Below are positions 33,701 to 46,250 of a stretch of 64,000 nt of DNA, one piece after another. The position numbers were made by a program, and so were the translations under genes. The notes beneath the pieces were generated by a model. That model was not told where the DNA came from, made no database searches, and saw only the letters and a list, made by a program, of their open reading frames with translations. The DNA lies in assembly GCF_008831285.2 (NCBI RefSeq), contig NC_045144.1, positions 2,110,001 through 2,174,000 on the forward strand, written 5' to 3'. Each line of letters begins with the position of its first letter. The stretch's first letter is position 1. This DNA comes from Nymphaea colorata (Eukaryota; Streptophyta; Magnoliopsida; Nymphaeales; Nymphaeaceae).

Positions 33701-34030
33701 TTACAATTAAATTTTAAAAAATTTACTTTTGTAAGATATATGAAATCCATGTTAATTCAACAACATCTGAAGGTAACGTCCCACTCTGCTTCAGAACTAG
33801 AATGCTCGATGGTAAGCTATTTCTTTGCGATGATGAGTTGCATTTATGTCCAAGATAAACATAGTAACCTATAGCAGATCAGCAAAGGACTGGACAGCTT
33901 ACCTAGTCGGCATTGGCAAAGCCTTGAAGCTCTAAGGATGATGTCACCTTCAATTGAATTCCATAATTTAATGTATGTCTCATATACCTCACTATTCTTT
34001 TGGGTAATTTGAAGCGAAAATCTGTTGGCC

Positions 34031-34126
34031 ATTGCATATGTTGGGAGACAGAATTGATGCTCTACACTAGGCAATGGTAATTGCATATGTTGGGAGACAG
34101 AATTGATGCTATACACTATGCAAGGC
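34031..34126. repeat. 51-bp tandem duplication in outer copia
   Basis: GCATATGTTGGGAGACAGAA with its following bases occurs twice in a row with minor differences, inside the RNase H-proximal relic. Confidence 0.8.
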
Positions 34127-34484
34127 CTGGTGAAAGTCAATTATTGTAGGCTCCCTAGTATACTCTAGAAAGATTAGATCCAGATACAATGAATCATTTT
34201 GAGAGGAACATGGCGATTCCACCATTGGCATTCGTATTAGATGGCTTGCAATCTCCCATTCGGGCTTTCTTAAGAATATTGCTAGTATGCTTAGCTTGAT
34301 TGAGATATATAGATGAATAATTTCATTGCACCTTAACACCAAGGATATGATGAAGCTATCCCAGATCATTTACATGGAAATTATTGCTGGTGGATTGCAA
34401 TGAAGGCCTTCATTTTTGGGGACTGATCTCCTATGATAAGAATGTCATCAACGTTTAATAACAAGATAATCATTCCTTGGAAGC

Positions 34485-34490
<6 letters not shown>

Positions 34491-34533
<43 letters not shown>

Positions 34534-34534
34534 A
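34491..34534. repeat. (AC)n(AT)n microsatellite inside outer copia RT
   Basis: A dinucleotide tract interrupts the copia reverse transcriptase relic just before the VDD block. It reads as Cys-Val repeats on the minus strand. Confidence 0.9.
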
Positions 34535-35910
34535 ACAATAAAATCCATAATTGAGTAAGAAATCACTGAATCAATGAAGCCACATTCCAGAAGACTATCG
34601 GAGACTGTATAGAGTTTTCTTCGATCGGCAAATCCAGGTGATTGATGCATATATGCCGGCTCATCAAAAGTGCCATGTAGGAAAGCATTTTTTTATGTCA
34701 ACTTGATATATTGGCCACTATTTGATAGAGCAATAGTGACTCTTATCGTTGTTGGTTTTATGACGGGTGAGAACGTCACAATGAATTCAACATCCGGTAC
34801 CTCTGTGTAGCCTTCGCTACAAGGCATGCCTTCAACCTGTCTAAGGTGCCTTCAGCCTTGATTTTAGTTTTAAACACCCACCGATATCCGATTATGTGCA
34901 TATTCGGAACCTTAGGAACTAGAACCCAAGTTTACATGGCCTTCAATGTTAACATTTCTTCTTCTTGCTGTTGTTCATCCTAGATCTTGTAATGCCTCAG
35001 CAACTGAGTTGCATTCTTATAGCAAAGCTGAAAAAGTAAGTGCATATCGTGGATTAGGCTTCATGGTTCCATGCATAGACTGAGTTTGTATTTACTATAG
35101 CCTCTCAAGTATGAATAGCATCTACGTCCGAAAGTTCCCATTTATCCATAATCTGACCTTGTATTATGTAAATTTTCATATGGAGATACCATACCTAAGA
35201 CTTGTGTTGGCAGCCGATTCAAAACGTATACTGGTGTAGTAAAGGCATCCACCCAATATTTTGGTGGAACGAGCGCCTGAAACATCATAGAGAAATCTAA
35301 TTTGGTAATGCATCAATGTTTTCTTTTTGCTTGCCCATTTTTACTGTGGCATATGAGGGCACGCCATGCCGTGCATAATTACATGTTGATAAAGTATTTC
35401 CTGCATTCTTTTATTTAAAAACTCAGTCCCACATTCTAAATGGAAATTTGTAGTAATTTTGTGGAACTGAGTTTTAATAAAAATTATAAATTTCTAGAAA
35501 TGGGACATAAATTCTCACTTTCCTTTGAGTCTGAAAAATCTAGCAGAAACGAGTACAAGCATCTGTCAAAATGCTACATATCGCATTCCTTATATAGACG
35601 TCACAAGCAAAGCTCCCCGTAGATCACAGTGATCAATCTTATCAAAAGGTTTAGAAGCATTTTTATTTAAACTTTCAAAAGTAGGTGACATAATTCTGCT
35701 AGTACGCATCCATGACACATGTTCCACTATTTTTATTTCAAGAACTACAAATCAGCCAATTCGTATCTAAACACTTCAAAATATCAAATTAATATGTGCT
35801 AGCTTTTGATGCCACATTTCCAAGCTCGCCATTTTTTGCCAACTTGAGAAGAAAACTGCCTCCTTGTTACTTGGCGACAACATGTATAAACCTCCTTGCC
35901 GCCTTCCTTC

Positions 35911-36606
35911 TGTTATAGCCGTTTTCTCCAAAAAGAATGCTTCAAAAACAATAAAACAGGCCAAACCACCTAGTATGATAGTCGGACATGCACAAAACTG
36001 CTGAAAATCGGAATCACAGGGCTGCGAGCATAAGATCAGGTTTCCTATACCAATGTTGCAGCAATATATGTCAAAATATATGCTAAATAATGCAAAAAAC
36101 AAGACACCATTTACATGGAAAAACCCCCAATAATGGGGTAAAAAACCACTGGGCAAGAGAGACTTTCTATATATCAAGAAAGAGAGTCAAATACACCAGC
36201 AGCAATATCCCTACTGTTTTAAGAAAAACAGTGAACTCAAGAGAACAATAACACTCTTTTATACGAATGAAAGAAAGAGCCCCAAAGATTCAAGAAAGAA
36301 ATCACCCAATGAAGACTCCTTTTATTTTCTCTTTTTTCTGTGTCTTTCCTCTCTCTTCTTGGCATGCCGATCAACCCATGAACTTTGCTGTGATTTCTCT
36401 TTCTTCTCTTCATTGCCTTGCTCTTCCCCTTCTCTTCTTACTGTGTGCAGCCATAAGAGGGAAGCCCTCTTTTCTTTTCCCCAAAAGAAAAACACGAGAG
36501 AGAGAGACGTGAGAGGCAGGGCACCATCGTGTGCCCTCCCCTTTTTCTCCACCCATCACTTAAGTGACGGGTCGGGTCCTCACTTGAGGCTTGATCTGAC
36601 CCAACA
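35911..36606 (-). repeat. Inner copia 3' LTR
   Basis: 696 bp. Plus strand begins TGTTATAGCCG and ends GACCCAACA. Matches 40634-41338 along its whole length. Confidence 0.88.
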
Positions 36607-36658
36607 AACTCTCCTTTCAGCCTCAAGAGAGGAATCATACCTGCAAAATGAATAAAAA

Positions 36659-39600
36659 TTAATACACTGCTTTAAAGGCGGTCACCCCAACTAAGTCTCT
36701 ACACTTGTCATGCTTCTCTTCAAGTAGAGACTTCGTCATCATATCTGCAGTATTCTTCTCTGTATGTATCTTCTCTAATTGAATCAGTTTTTTCTCAAGC
36801 ACATCACAAATCCAATGATATATAACATCAATGTGCTTGGTCCTTGAGTGAAATGTTGAATTGTTTGCCAAGTGTATAGTACTTTGGCTATCACAATGCA
36901 ATACATAGGTTTTCTTATTAAGGCCTATATCATAAAGAAAACTCTTCATCCACAACAACTCTTTACAAGTTTCAGTTGCTGCAATATATTCTGCCTCTAT
37001 AGTGGAAAGAGCAACACACTTCTGTAATCTGGACTGCGATGATACTGCTCCCCCTGCAAAAGTAAAGACATAACCAGAAAGAGACTTTCTAGAGTTCAAG
37101 TCACATGTTATGTCTGCATCAATAAATCTTTGTATATCTGGATTATATTCACCAAAACACAAACAGTAATTGGAAGTATGTTTAAGATACCTTAGAATCC
37201 ACTTCACTGCTGCCCAATGCTCCTTGCCTGGATTTAACAAGAACCTGCTAACTACGCCAACTGCATAGGCCAAGTCTGAGGGTGAGCAAACCATAACATA
37301 CATGAGACTCCTTACTGCGGAGGCATATGAAACATTATCCATTCATTCTTTCTCATCTGCTGAGGATAGACATTTCACATTTTCCAATTTAAAATGTGTT
37401 GCTAAAGGTGTACTTACTGTTTTGACATCTTTCATGCTGAACTTGCTAAGCCCCTTCTCAATGTATTTCTCTTGTGATAACCACAACTTTTTGGCCTTCC
37501 TATCACGAATAATCTTCATGCCTAATCTTCATATAAAAGAACGTGCCTTTTCCATCTTCAATTGGCTAATCAATTGATAGTCCTGTCTAACAATAAGTAT
37601 GTCATCTACATATAACAACAAGATAATGAAGTTACCTGATGAGAACTCTCTGATGTAGACACAATGATCTATGACTGACCTGCGATACTTTAGATTTATC
37701 ATAAAAGCATCAAATTTCTTGTACCACTGTCTAGGTGCATGTTTAAGTTCATACAAACTCTTCTTTAACTTACAAACCATGTGTTCCTTTCTCGCAACCA
37801 CAAAACCTTCTGGCTGTATCATATATATTTCTTCATCTAGATCTCCATGAAGAAAAGCAGATAAGCCACCAAATCAAGTATTACCCTGATAGATGACATT
37901 TTAATAACAAGAGAAAAAATTTCATCAAAATCAATACCTCTTTCTTGCTTGAAACTTTTCACCACTAACCGAGCTTTGTATCTCAACTTGCCTTGACCTT
38001 CATTTTTAAGCTTGTAGATCCACTTGTTTTGCAACACTTTCTTACCTTTTGGTAGCTCTACTAAATCAAAAGTGTGATTCTTATACAAAGAATTCATCTC
38101 TTCTTACATGGCATTAATCCATTCATCTTTATGCACATTATCTAGCACCTGTGCATAGGATTCTGGCTCTCCACTATTTATAAACAAAATATATTCATCA
38201 GTAGAATATCTAGTATACGTGTTCTTTTACCTCTTCCCAATTGCTCCTCAATTGGTTCTGAATGAGAAAGAAGCTCCCTCTCCAACTCATGCTCATGATC
38301 AGTTTGAGTCTCCGTAGGGCTCCCATCTCTATACTGCTCATCTGCCTCTCTTTCCTCTCCCTCTACGTTTTCATCAGTCTCACTATGCTCAGATGAAAGT
38401 TCTTTGGGTTCTGCATAGATTGGCTCATGAACACTACTAGCATTCATTTTGTTACCCATGTCATCTTCAATTGTCTGATCCTCTCTGAAGACAACATCAC
38501 GACTCTTGTAGATTTTCTCATTCTTTGGATCTCATAACTTGTAACCAAATTCATCATCTGCATAACCAATAAATATTAGAGGAATAGCTTTATCATCTAG
38601 TTTGGTTCTATGTTCTTTAGGTACATTCATAAAACTTTGCAACCAAAAACTCTGAGGTGATCATACTTAACCTTTTCATCTAACCAAACTCTCTGTGGAA
38701 TATCTCCATCTAGAGGCACTGAAGGAGACCTGTTTTTTAAATAAACTACAGTACGCATTACCTCTGCCCAAAAATACTTAGGCAATTTAGAGCTAGATAA
38801 CAAACTTCTGACTCTCCCAATTATAGTTCTACTCATCCTTTCTGCAACTCCATTATGCTATGGAGTATAGGGAACTGTCTTTTCATGTATAATACCATGC
38901 TTTAGACAATACTCTCGTAAAAAAAAAATGCTATGTACTCACTATCATTATCTGTACGCAGTCTCCTCATCTTCTTACCAGTCTCGCGCTCAACCGCTGC
39001 ATGAAAAGTCATGAAGATACTACTTACTCTACTTTTACTTTTCATTGGAAAGGCTCATACCTTCATAGATGCATCATAATGTAACAAGATAGGATGCTTC
39101 ACCTTTAGATGTCACATTTATAGGTCCACATACATCTGATAAACTAAATCTAAAACATCTTTAGTTTTTTAAGATCACTTTTTTTTAAAGGAAATTAGAT
39201 GCAACTTACTAACCAAACAATGATCACAATGAGATAACTGTGCACCATCTGCCTTTGGTAACAAATTCTTCTTGGTGAGCAAATCAATTCCTCTTTGACT
39301 CATGTGTCCTAACCTCTTATGTTAGGAATCTAACGAAGTACCATCAGTAACTGCATTTACCTTAACACTACTGATTCGAGACTTCATCCTATACAAAGAG
39401 CCAAATCTGCTACCTCTAACCAACACTAGTGCCCCCTTTGTCAGTTTTCAACCAGTCTGACTAAACAAAGTACAATATCCATCTTCACTTACTTTTCTTA
39501 TAGAAATCAGATTCATTCTAAGATCTGGAACATGTCTCACATCTCTCAAAATCAGTTTGCATCTTGTGCTCGTCTCATTGCAAACATCTCTTATCCAAAC

Positions 39601-40600
39601 AATCTTCAAAGTGTCACTGTTGCCCATGTGAACTATTCCAAGATCACCTGCTTTATTGGATAAGAACAACTCTCTATGGTGTGGCATGATATGATGCCCC
39701 AGTATCTAAAATCCATGTGGAATCACCATTCTGAACTGTAAGACAATCATTTTCTTTAAATAAAAATAACACTACCTCATTATCTGAAGCAACTGTAGTG
39801 TACTCTTTTGGCTTCACATTCTCTTGACTCTTCTTTTTCTGTTCTTTTTCTTCTTTCCATTTCCTGCAATCAATCTTATTGTAACCTGAAATACCATAGT
39901 GAAAGCATTTACCTGTCATCTTGGGTCTTGATTTAGATATAGATTTTGATCTGTCCTGCTATTTGTTACGTGTTCTTCTGTCTTCCCCTGTCTCTCATCA
40001 CTAGCATTTGTGAGCTAGTAGTACCAAGAGACTTTCTCATTGTTTCTTTATTTAGAATGTTGTTGGTTACATGTCTCATCATTAGCACACCATCTGAAGC
40101 GAAGTTGCTCAAAGAAACAACTAAAGTCTCCCAACTATCGGGAAAAGAACTAAGCAATAAGAGTGCCTGTAACTCATCATCTAATATCATTTTTATGGCT
40201 GACAACTGATTGATTATGTTTTGCACTTCATTCAGATGCTCTAACACTGGTTTTCCGTCTCTAAGTTTCAAATTTACCAATTGCCTAATCAAGAAAGCCT
40301 TGTTCCCAGTTGTTTTCCTCTCGTAAAGATCATGCAACTTCTGTCATAACGACTTCGCGCTCGTCTCCGCAGATACCAAATGAAAAACACAGTCATCTAA
40401 CCATTGTCTGATGGTGCTAATGGTTTTCCTGTCCAATAACTTCCATTTTCATCTGTCATATTCGTTGGCTTCTGGTTCTCAATTGGTGCATACAACTCTT
40501 TACAATACAACAAATCTTCCATCTTGGCTTTCCATATGGTCCAATTATTCCCATTTAGAGAGACCATCCTAGTGGGGGTCAACTCCATCCTTGAAGAAGA
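36659..40600 (-). pseudogene. Inner copia gag-pol pseudogene
   Basis: Domains in order on the minus strand. Gag: 40600-39920 (SLNGNNWTIWKAKM, HLNEVQNIINQL), with a degraded zinc knuckle CFHYGISGYNKIDC whose second Cys and His are lost. Protease: 39715-39680 (WILDTGASYHATP, active site intact). Integrase: zinc finger near 39230 (HCDHCLVSKLH) and C-terminal part 38836-38627 (KLPKYFWAEVMRTVVYLKNR). An acidic linker with GRGKRTR lies at 38459-38178. Reverse transcriptase: 38097-37529 (NKWIYKLKNEGQGKL, SLYELKHAPRQWYKK, LLLYVDDILIV). RNase H: 37342-36659, open for 227 codons (FIDADIT, STIEAEYIA, LHCDSQSTIHL, RTKHID). Stops and frameshifts separate the blocks, so it cannot make a full polyprotein. 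Confidence 0.88.
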
Positions 40601-40619
40601 ATGCACACAACCAACCTGT

Positions 40620-40630
40620 CTCTGATACCA
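40620..40630 (-). other. Inner copia primer-binding site
   Basis: Minus strand TGGTATCAGAG, matching the initiator tRNA-Met complement, three bases inside the 5' LTR. Confidence 0.85.
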
Positions 40631-40633
40631 CTT

Positions 40634-41338
40634 TGTCATAGTCATTTTCCCCAAAAAGAATGCTTCAACAACAATAAAACAAATCAAACCAACTAGTATG
40701 ATAGTCAGATATGCACAAAACTACTGAAAATCAGAATCACAGGGCTGCGAGCATAAAATCGAGTTACCAATACCAATATTGCAATAATATATATCAAAAT
40801 ATATGCTAAATAATGCAGAAAACAAGGGACACCAATTTATGTAGAAAAACCCCCAATAATAGGGTAAAAATCACAGGAAAGAGAGACTTTCTATATATCA
40901 AGAAAGAAAGCCAAATACACCAGCAGTAATATCCCTACTATTTTAAGAAAAACAGTAAACTCAAGAGAACAATAACACTCTTTGATATGAATGAAAAAAA
41001 AAACACCAAAGGTTCAAGAAAGAAATCACCCAATGAAGACTCCCTTCATTTTCTCTTTCTTCTTTGACTTTCCTCTCTCTTCTTGGTGTGCCGATCAACC
41101 CACGCACCTTGCTGCAATTTCTCCTTCTTCTCTTCCTTGCCTTCCTCTTTCCCTTCTCTTCTTGTTGTGTGCAGCCACAAGAGGGAAGCCCTCTTTTCTT
41201 TTTCCCAAAAGAAAAACATGAGAGAGAGAGAGAAGTGAGAGAGAGGGGCACCATCGGGTGGCCTCCCCTATTCCTCCGCCCGTCACTTAAATGACGGGTC
41301 AGGTCGGGTCCTCACTTGAGGTTGGACCCGACCCAACA
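40634..41338 (-). repeat. Inner copia 5' LTR
   Basis: 705 bp. Plus strand begins TGTCATAGTC and ends GACCCAACA, followed by the CCTTC target duplication. Contains a (GA)n tract near 41220. Confidence 0.88.
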
Positions 41339-41343
41339 CCTTC

Positions 41344-42490
41344 AGCTATCACTTGGCGTGAATCTCTCTACTGAATTCAAAGCCGTCACATGCAACAAGT
41401 AAGACAAATGGCTCATCCTTTGTCAATTGACTAACTGAAGCCAAACTTTTATTTATTTTAGGTATTACAAGGATGTCATTTAGCATTAAGCTTCCATTCT
41501 TAACTTTTATTTCATCTCCCCCAGTCTGAGTTGTATCAAGAAACTTCCCATTTCCTACCATGTCTTTGTCTAGTCCTTTATATTCAAATATGCATGAAAG
41601 CTTACCTGGATCTGCTGTGACATGGGAAGTTATGCTTGTGTCTGAGAGAACCACACATTCTCTTGATTGTTTGAGACTTTTGTGGCTGCCATCACCTCAG
41701 AAGTATTCTCAGCTTGATATGGGTTGTCAAACCTATGACAACACTTCAAAGCAGTATGATTTGGTTTTAAACAAATTTAGATCTTTCTCCATGGTTTTCC
41801 CTTTCTCTGAATTCTTTTGTTGATCGTTGAATTGGTTCTGCTATTGCTTTCCTTAGTTTTTTATTTGAATAGGGATTAAGTCCCTGTCCTTGTGACATGA
41901 ATGATATGCACATCTTCCTCTTTTATTTGCGCCATTATATTGCTTTAGTGTAGAAAGCATTATTATTTTGCTGCTGGCCTTGGACAAGTGGAATTATCTC
42001 TTTATATGATGGTATAGGGGGCCTTAGCATCGTCATTACGAATGACTCATAACCAGCACCCAAAGCAGTGAGTAGCTGGAAGGCGTCTGTGTTCATTGAT
42101 GGGCTTGCCTATAGCTGCAAGTTCATCGAAAGTATTCTTGAAACATGGATGTATTCAGCCATCGACGTTTTTCTTGTGCATTTGGAGCTTCTGAAGTAGG
42201 CAACACTGATTTTCTTGTGAGTCTAAAGCAAACACTTTTGTAAGGTCTTCCATACTTATTGCTTAGCCATGTCTAAGCCGACCATCAGCCCAAGCACGTC
42301 CTCTGATAGGGTTCCTGTTATCCATCCGCAAGGCAATCTTTCAGACCTTTGCCATCGTTGATATTTTGGATTTGGTTCCACACGGCCATTGACAGTTAGG
42401 CACTGATTTGGTTTTGGCACCTTACCATTAATAAATCGTTGGAGCTCTTGGCTCTCAACCAGACTCACAATTTGCGTTTTCCATAGCAAG
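41344..42490 (-). pseudogene. Outer copia element, 5' part (gag and protease)
   Basis: Right-hand half of the element split by the inner copia. 42489-42256 reads a copia gag start (MLWKTQIVSLVESQEL, FINGKVPKPNQCL, WITGTLSEDVLGL). 41654-41349 reads the protease region (TSHVTADPGKL, KDMVGNGKFLDT, LNDILVIPKINKSLASV). The active-site triad has decayed to SDTSI. The protein relic ends at the CCTTC duplication and resumes at 35910. Confidence 0.78.
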
Positions 42491-42782
42491 AGCTATGGAA
42501 GCTAATAAGGAATACAAGGAAATTTTGTGAAATAGACTCTAGCTGAAGAGGAAGAGTTTGTGTTGGAAGCCATCCCTGGATCAATAGGACGTTCTGATAC
42601 TATAAAGTAAATGATGGGCAATAGAATTGCCGGTTTTCCATAGCAAGAGCTATGGAAGCTAATAAGGAATACAAGGAAATTTTGTGAAATAGACTAGCTG
42701 AAGAGGAAGAGTTTGTGTTGGAAGCCATCCCTGGATCAGTAGGATGTTCTGATACCATAAAGTAAATGACGGGCAATAGAAA
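42476..42782. repeat. 157-bp tandem duplication around the outer copia primer site
   Basis: Copies start at 42476 and 42633 (GTTTTCCATAGCAAGAGC...). They run through CCATCCCTGGATCA and a TGTTCTGATACCA block to GGGCAATAGAA. The duplication covers the gag start and primer region, giving two candidate primer sites, the left one mutated. Confidence 0.85.
42745..42757 (-). other. Outer copia primer-binding site
   Basis: Minus strand TGGTATCAGAACA. The equivalent in the other tandem copy is mutated (ATAGTATCAGAACG). The 5' LTR should lie to the right, but no LTR boundary or partner could be recognised. Confidence 0.6.
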
Positions 42783-45625
42783 ACTTGGCGTAACATAATC
42801 GATCGAGAAAGTCGCTTAAATAGCCTAGAAGAGATAATATAATCTTGTACATATGTGTAAAATAGATGAAAGGATTTGAATGTGAAACATAACTCTTCGT
42901 CATCATCTAATTGTTACTAAATCTTCATGCTTGCCCATATCGACTATGCTATAATCACATATGTTGAATTTAGATTCTTCGTCAACACTGTGCAGATTTG
43001 TAGTTGTAACCTCCTCAACTTTAACTCCTTGCTTAATGATGTTATCTTCTCCAATAAAAATGATATATATACACTTCAGGTTAGCATGAGACATTTTCTT
43101 TTAGGATGGGAGGTTGCCCAACCCCGATATAGCCACTAGTTTGTTCATTAATGTGTCTGGAGTGTTCCTTGATGCATTGCAAAAGAAATAAGTAAGACGT
43201 GGCACAGTGAGACAAAGGCAGAGAAGACAGAGGTATGCGCAATGGGTTTCGATAGGCAGACACTAGAGTTCAATCTAACAGCAGCATTTTGCCGGATGAC
43301 AGGAAAACAGGAGGTCAGATGAAAGAAGTTGTGTGAAGTAGCTTACAATTACTCTTGTTGAGCATCTGGGCGCTAGGGCAACAAATGCCAAATCTCTTTT
43401 CTCTGCTGTTGAGGAGACTAGCGCTAGTATCATGGTACTGGCACTAAAGAACCATGTAGTGCCAGAGCTTTCCAACAAAAGAACCATGTTCATCGAGACG
43501 TCAATATATCTAATTTGGCTTGGATATCTGACTGAACCGTTCTGAAAAAATTGAATATGGAAAAAAAATTCAATATCCAATTAAGAAATTGGATCAGATT
43601 TGGAGTGAAGAAATGACATCCAATCTGAATTAGATTCAGATATACATAAATATCTGATTAGATTTAGATTGGGATTTGGATCGAATTTAGGTTTAAAATA
43701 AATAGCCTATATCCAATGTTCTTACATTTTGAAGATCGGCCATATTTGGTTCAAAATTCGAAACGAGATTCGACCGTGACTGTACAAATCAGATTCGTAT
43801 TGTGAAATCGGATTTTAGATTCAGATTCACATGTGACTTTTCTTTGATCATATTTGAATCTGAATTTGAGAATCGGATTTTAGATTCAGATTCACATATG
43901 ACTTTTCTTTGTTCATATTTGAATCTGAATTTGAGTCCGAATATGTGAATACCCGAACAAAAAAATGTTGTTAAGACCGATGTGAAAGTAGTTAGCGCAA
44001 AGTTTTCACTAGCACTTCATTTGTTAGACCCTGGAGGCTCCCCTTAATGACCATGTGCAGAGGATCGCACCAGAGCTAGCTCTTAATTTAGCCGTCCATA
44101 ATTTTGCCTATACTATTGGTGGAACTTTAGTAGGGGACCAAAAAACCAAAAAGAAAAAACAACTACTATAAATCCAAGGAGGAAGGATACCCATCAAGCA
44201 CAAGCACCAGTTTATAAATAAGATCAAGGTAGAAAACAATGAAATCTATTCAACTTTTGACTTCTATTTGGTAGAAGCATTTTGAATCATAGTTAAAATT
44301 ATACCACATGGACAAAGAAAGCACCTTACAATATCTGTTTTGGATAAGAGCAATAGTGTTTTCTTTCATTTGTGTCATGCTATAAGCAGGAAAAGTGGAA
44401 CATGTATTAGAAATTTTCATCTATTTTGGAATCATGTGTCATTTGGTCACTGCTTTTATATAACAGCTTTAGTTAGTGTTTTATGACTAGGTCAATACCT
44501 GAGTCCATCGTAGATCGTCTAGTGATGATGCACCTTGAGAGAAGATGAAAACCTATTATTAATGTCTGAATTCAGTAATGTAGATATGATAAATGTCCAA
44601 CAGGATTGTACGTCAATACTAGGTAATAGTCAATTGAATTAAGCTTGTTCAAGTTCAGCAGGTTCAAATGTTCAAATTTGCCTCTTTACTATGGTCTAAA
44701 CCATATGAACATTGCCCTGTAAGCATAATCTTAGCCATCAAAGGTAAGATGAACCATACCTAGAACATTGAGTCAATGAAAGCTTTTCAATTATTTTATT
44801 TACCTTTTGGTTATCTGGCACAGCGTGTTATGTTGCAGCCCTTGTGCATGTGTTGATGGATACGTACCTAGTGCCGATAATCTAAATCTAGACTTCTAGT
44901 AGTTGTGTTGTAGTTAACATTCAATTGCTTTGAAACTTATATTAATATTTTTTATTGCTTTTTCTGTTCGTAATATTGTTCTTTTGTTTATATGAAGTTA
45001 TAAATAAATGCACTCCATCTTTTCGAACCAAGAAAATTATTATGATATTTTCTATTTCTAAAAATTGTTTCATCCTATTTTTATAACCTCTTTCAGTTGG
45101 GCTGTTTTATGTTTCTCTAAAGACATGCTCAAATAGTCCAACCAAATACGTCACTGATTTACTTTTCCTTGCAATTTTGAAGGCCTCCTTGTGCAGCCAA
45201 AGATACTTCAAATCCCCCTCGGGACCAGCCTTGAGTGCGTCATCTAGACGGTAACCTACTAAGCTCCAAAAGAAAGAGAAATATTACCCTAATCGTACTC
45301 ATGCATATCTAATCATGGAGCTATTTTGAACAAAAGCACTAAAATGATGCTGCCACGTTGTATTGGAAGTTTTGGGATTTAATGTTGGAATGATGTAAAG
45401 GTGGGACCCGAAATTAATGTTCCAATATCGTCCTTAGCTAAACAAATAATGTGTTGGAATAACATAACCTTTTTAGTATACAAACACAAGCTAAAAAGAA
45501 TAATTTACCATTTTGACTTAAATACCCTTTAGTGCACCGATGAACATAAAATGTACTTTTCTGTCTTACCATCTGCCTTCAAATAATATTGAATGTTGTA
45601 CACTAAGAAAATTCTAAAATTATAC
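42783..45625. other. Intergenic, no gene seen
   Basis: Probably includes the decayed 5' LTR of the outer copia element near its left end. Around 43560-43960 many ATTTGGATT/AGATTCAGAT words occur. No protein domain is recognised in the short open frames, including 43275-43580 on the minus strand. Confidence 0.4.
43810..43939. repeat. 65-bp tandem duplication
   Basis: Two consecutive copies starting GGATTTTAGATTCAGATTCA at 43810 and 43875, nearly identical. Confidence 0.85.
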
Positions 45626-46250
45626 TCCATTACTCACAAGTACATGTTTTGTATGTCCGTGGATATAAGACACGCGTCTTATTGGAAAACATGGAAGAAA
45701 AATGTTAAAAATAAGTGAGTTGTTAAACACGAAAGATTGAGTTTTTTTTAAAAAATGTCAAAATAAATAAAACAAATTTATTCGGGTTTTATTCTCTTTT
45801 CTTGTGTTTTTATGGTTTTTTTGTTACATTTTCCCGTTTTTTACTTTTTTTGTGCTTTTCACGTTCTTTCACATTTTTTGATTTCCAGATTTTTGTTTTC
45901 ATTTTTTTTTAGCTATTCGAGATTTTTTCGAGAAAAACAACTTTACTATATTAAAATCAAAAGCAACTCCCCCTTTTATACCTCAAAAACGATACCCCAT
46001 GCGTCCCAAATGAAAGGGTGCCAAAAAATGGTGTTATATTCAGGTTCGCTCTTCATCGGCTTCGAATCGTTCACAAAATCGCCATTCACCTCTGCTAAAT
46101 GACATGTTTCGACCAACAACATAAGGTATAAGATTTGCAACCATTGGATCGACAATAAGCGCACAATTGAAGTCTGTCCATCTGCTGGCTTGAGAAGGCA
46201 CACACAGAAGCACAATCGATCATACAATGATACAAGCGGTTAGTTTGACA
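45626..46250 (+). repeat. Left inverted-repeat arm
   Basis: Pairs with 50690-51545 in reverse complement. Shared landmarks are AAGTACATGTTTT, GTTAAACACGAAA and CTTGAGAAG. Confidence 0.6.

Larger units (their letters stand above)
31063..33843. other. Intergenic between array and copia nest
   Basis: AT-rich. Around 31970-32050 the wording GATTACCCCCGGTAAAGGCACCGGG and ACGGTCGATCC is typical of plant retrotransposon leader or flank (impression, not proven). An isolated minus-strand exon-like stretch (32327-32411), an (AT)n tract (32959-33043) and a MITE-like end (about 33636) are listed separately. No complete gene. Confidence 0.4.
33844..35910 (-). pseudogene. Outer copia element, 3' part (pre-integrase to RNase H)
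   Basis: Minus-strand relic of a Ty1/copia polyprotein, read from right to left. Near 35870-35780 is the gag-pre-integrase motif (GGLYMLSPSNKEA, MWHQKLAH). Near 35270-35170 is integrase (PPKYWVDAFTTPVYVLNRL). Near 34900-34800 is the start of reverse transcriptase (YRWVFKTKIKAEGTLDRL, LVAKA). At 34470-34410 is the active-site block LLLNVDDILIIGD, followed by the thumb (FHVNDLG, HHILGVKVQ, LNQAKHTSNIL). Toward 34100 is VYSINSVSQHMQ from the RNase H connection. Many stops. The 3' end and LTR were not found. It is split from its 5' part by the inner copia insertion at the CCTTC site. Confidence 0.75.
35911..41338 (-). mobile_element. Inner Ty1/copia retrotransposon with LTRs and TSD
   Basis: A 5,428-bp element in minus orientation. 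LTRs are at 35911-36606 (3') and 40634-41338 (5'), each with TG...CA ends (minus strand TGTTGGGTC ... TATGACA). The target duplication CCTTC is at 35906-35910 and 41339-41343. The primer site TGGTATCAGAG is at 40630-40620 on the minus strand, and the purine-rich tract AAAGGAGAG abuts the 3' LTR. The LTRs differ at roughly one base in eight over the first 200 bases by eye, so the insertion is not recent. It is inserted in the outer copia element between its protease and pre-integrase regions. Confidence 0.9.
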
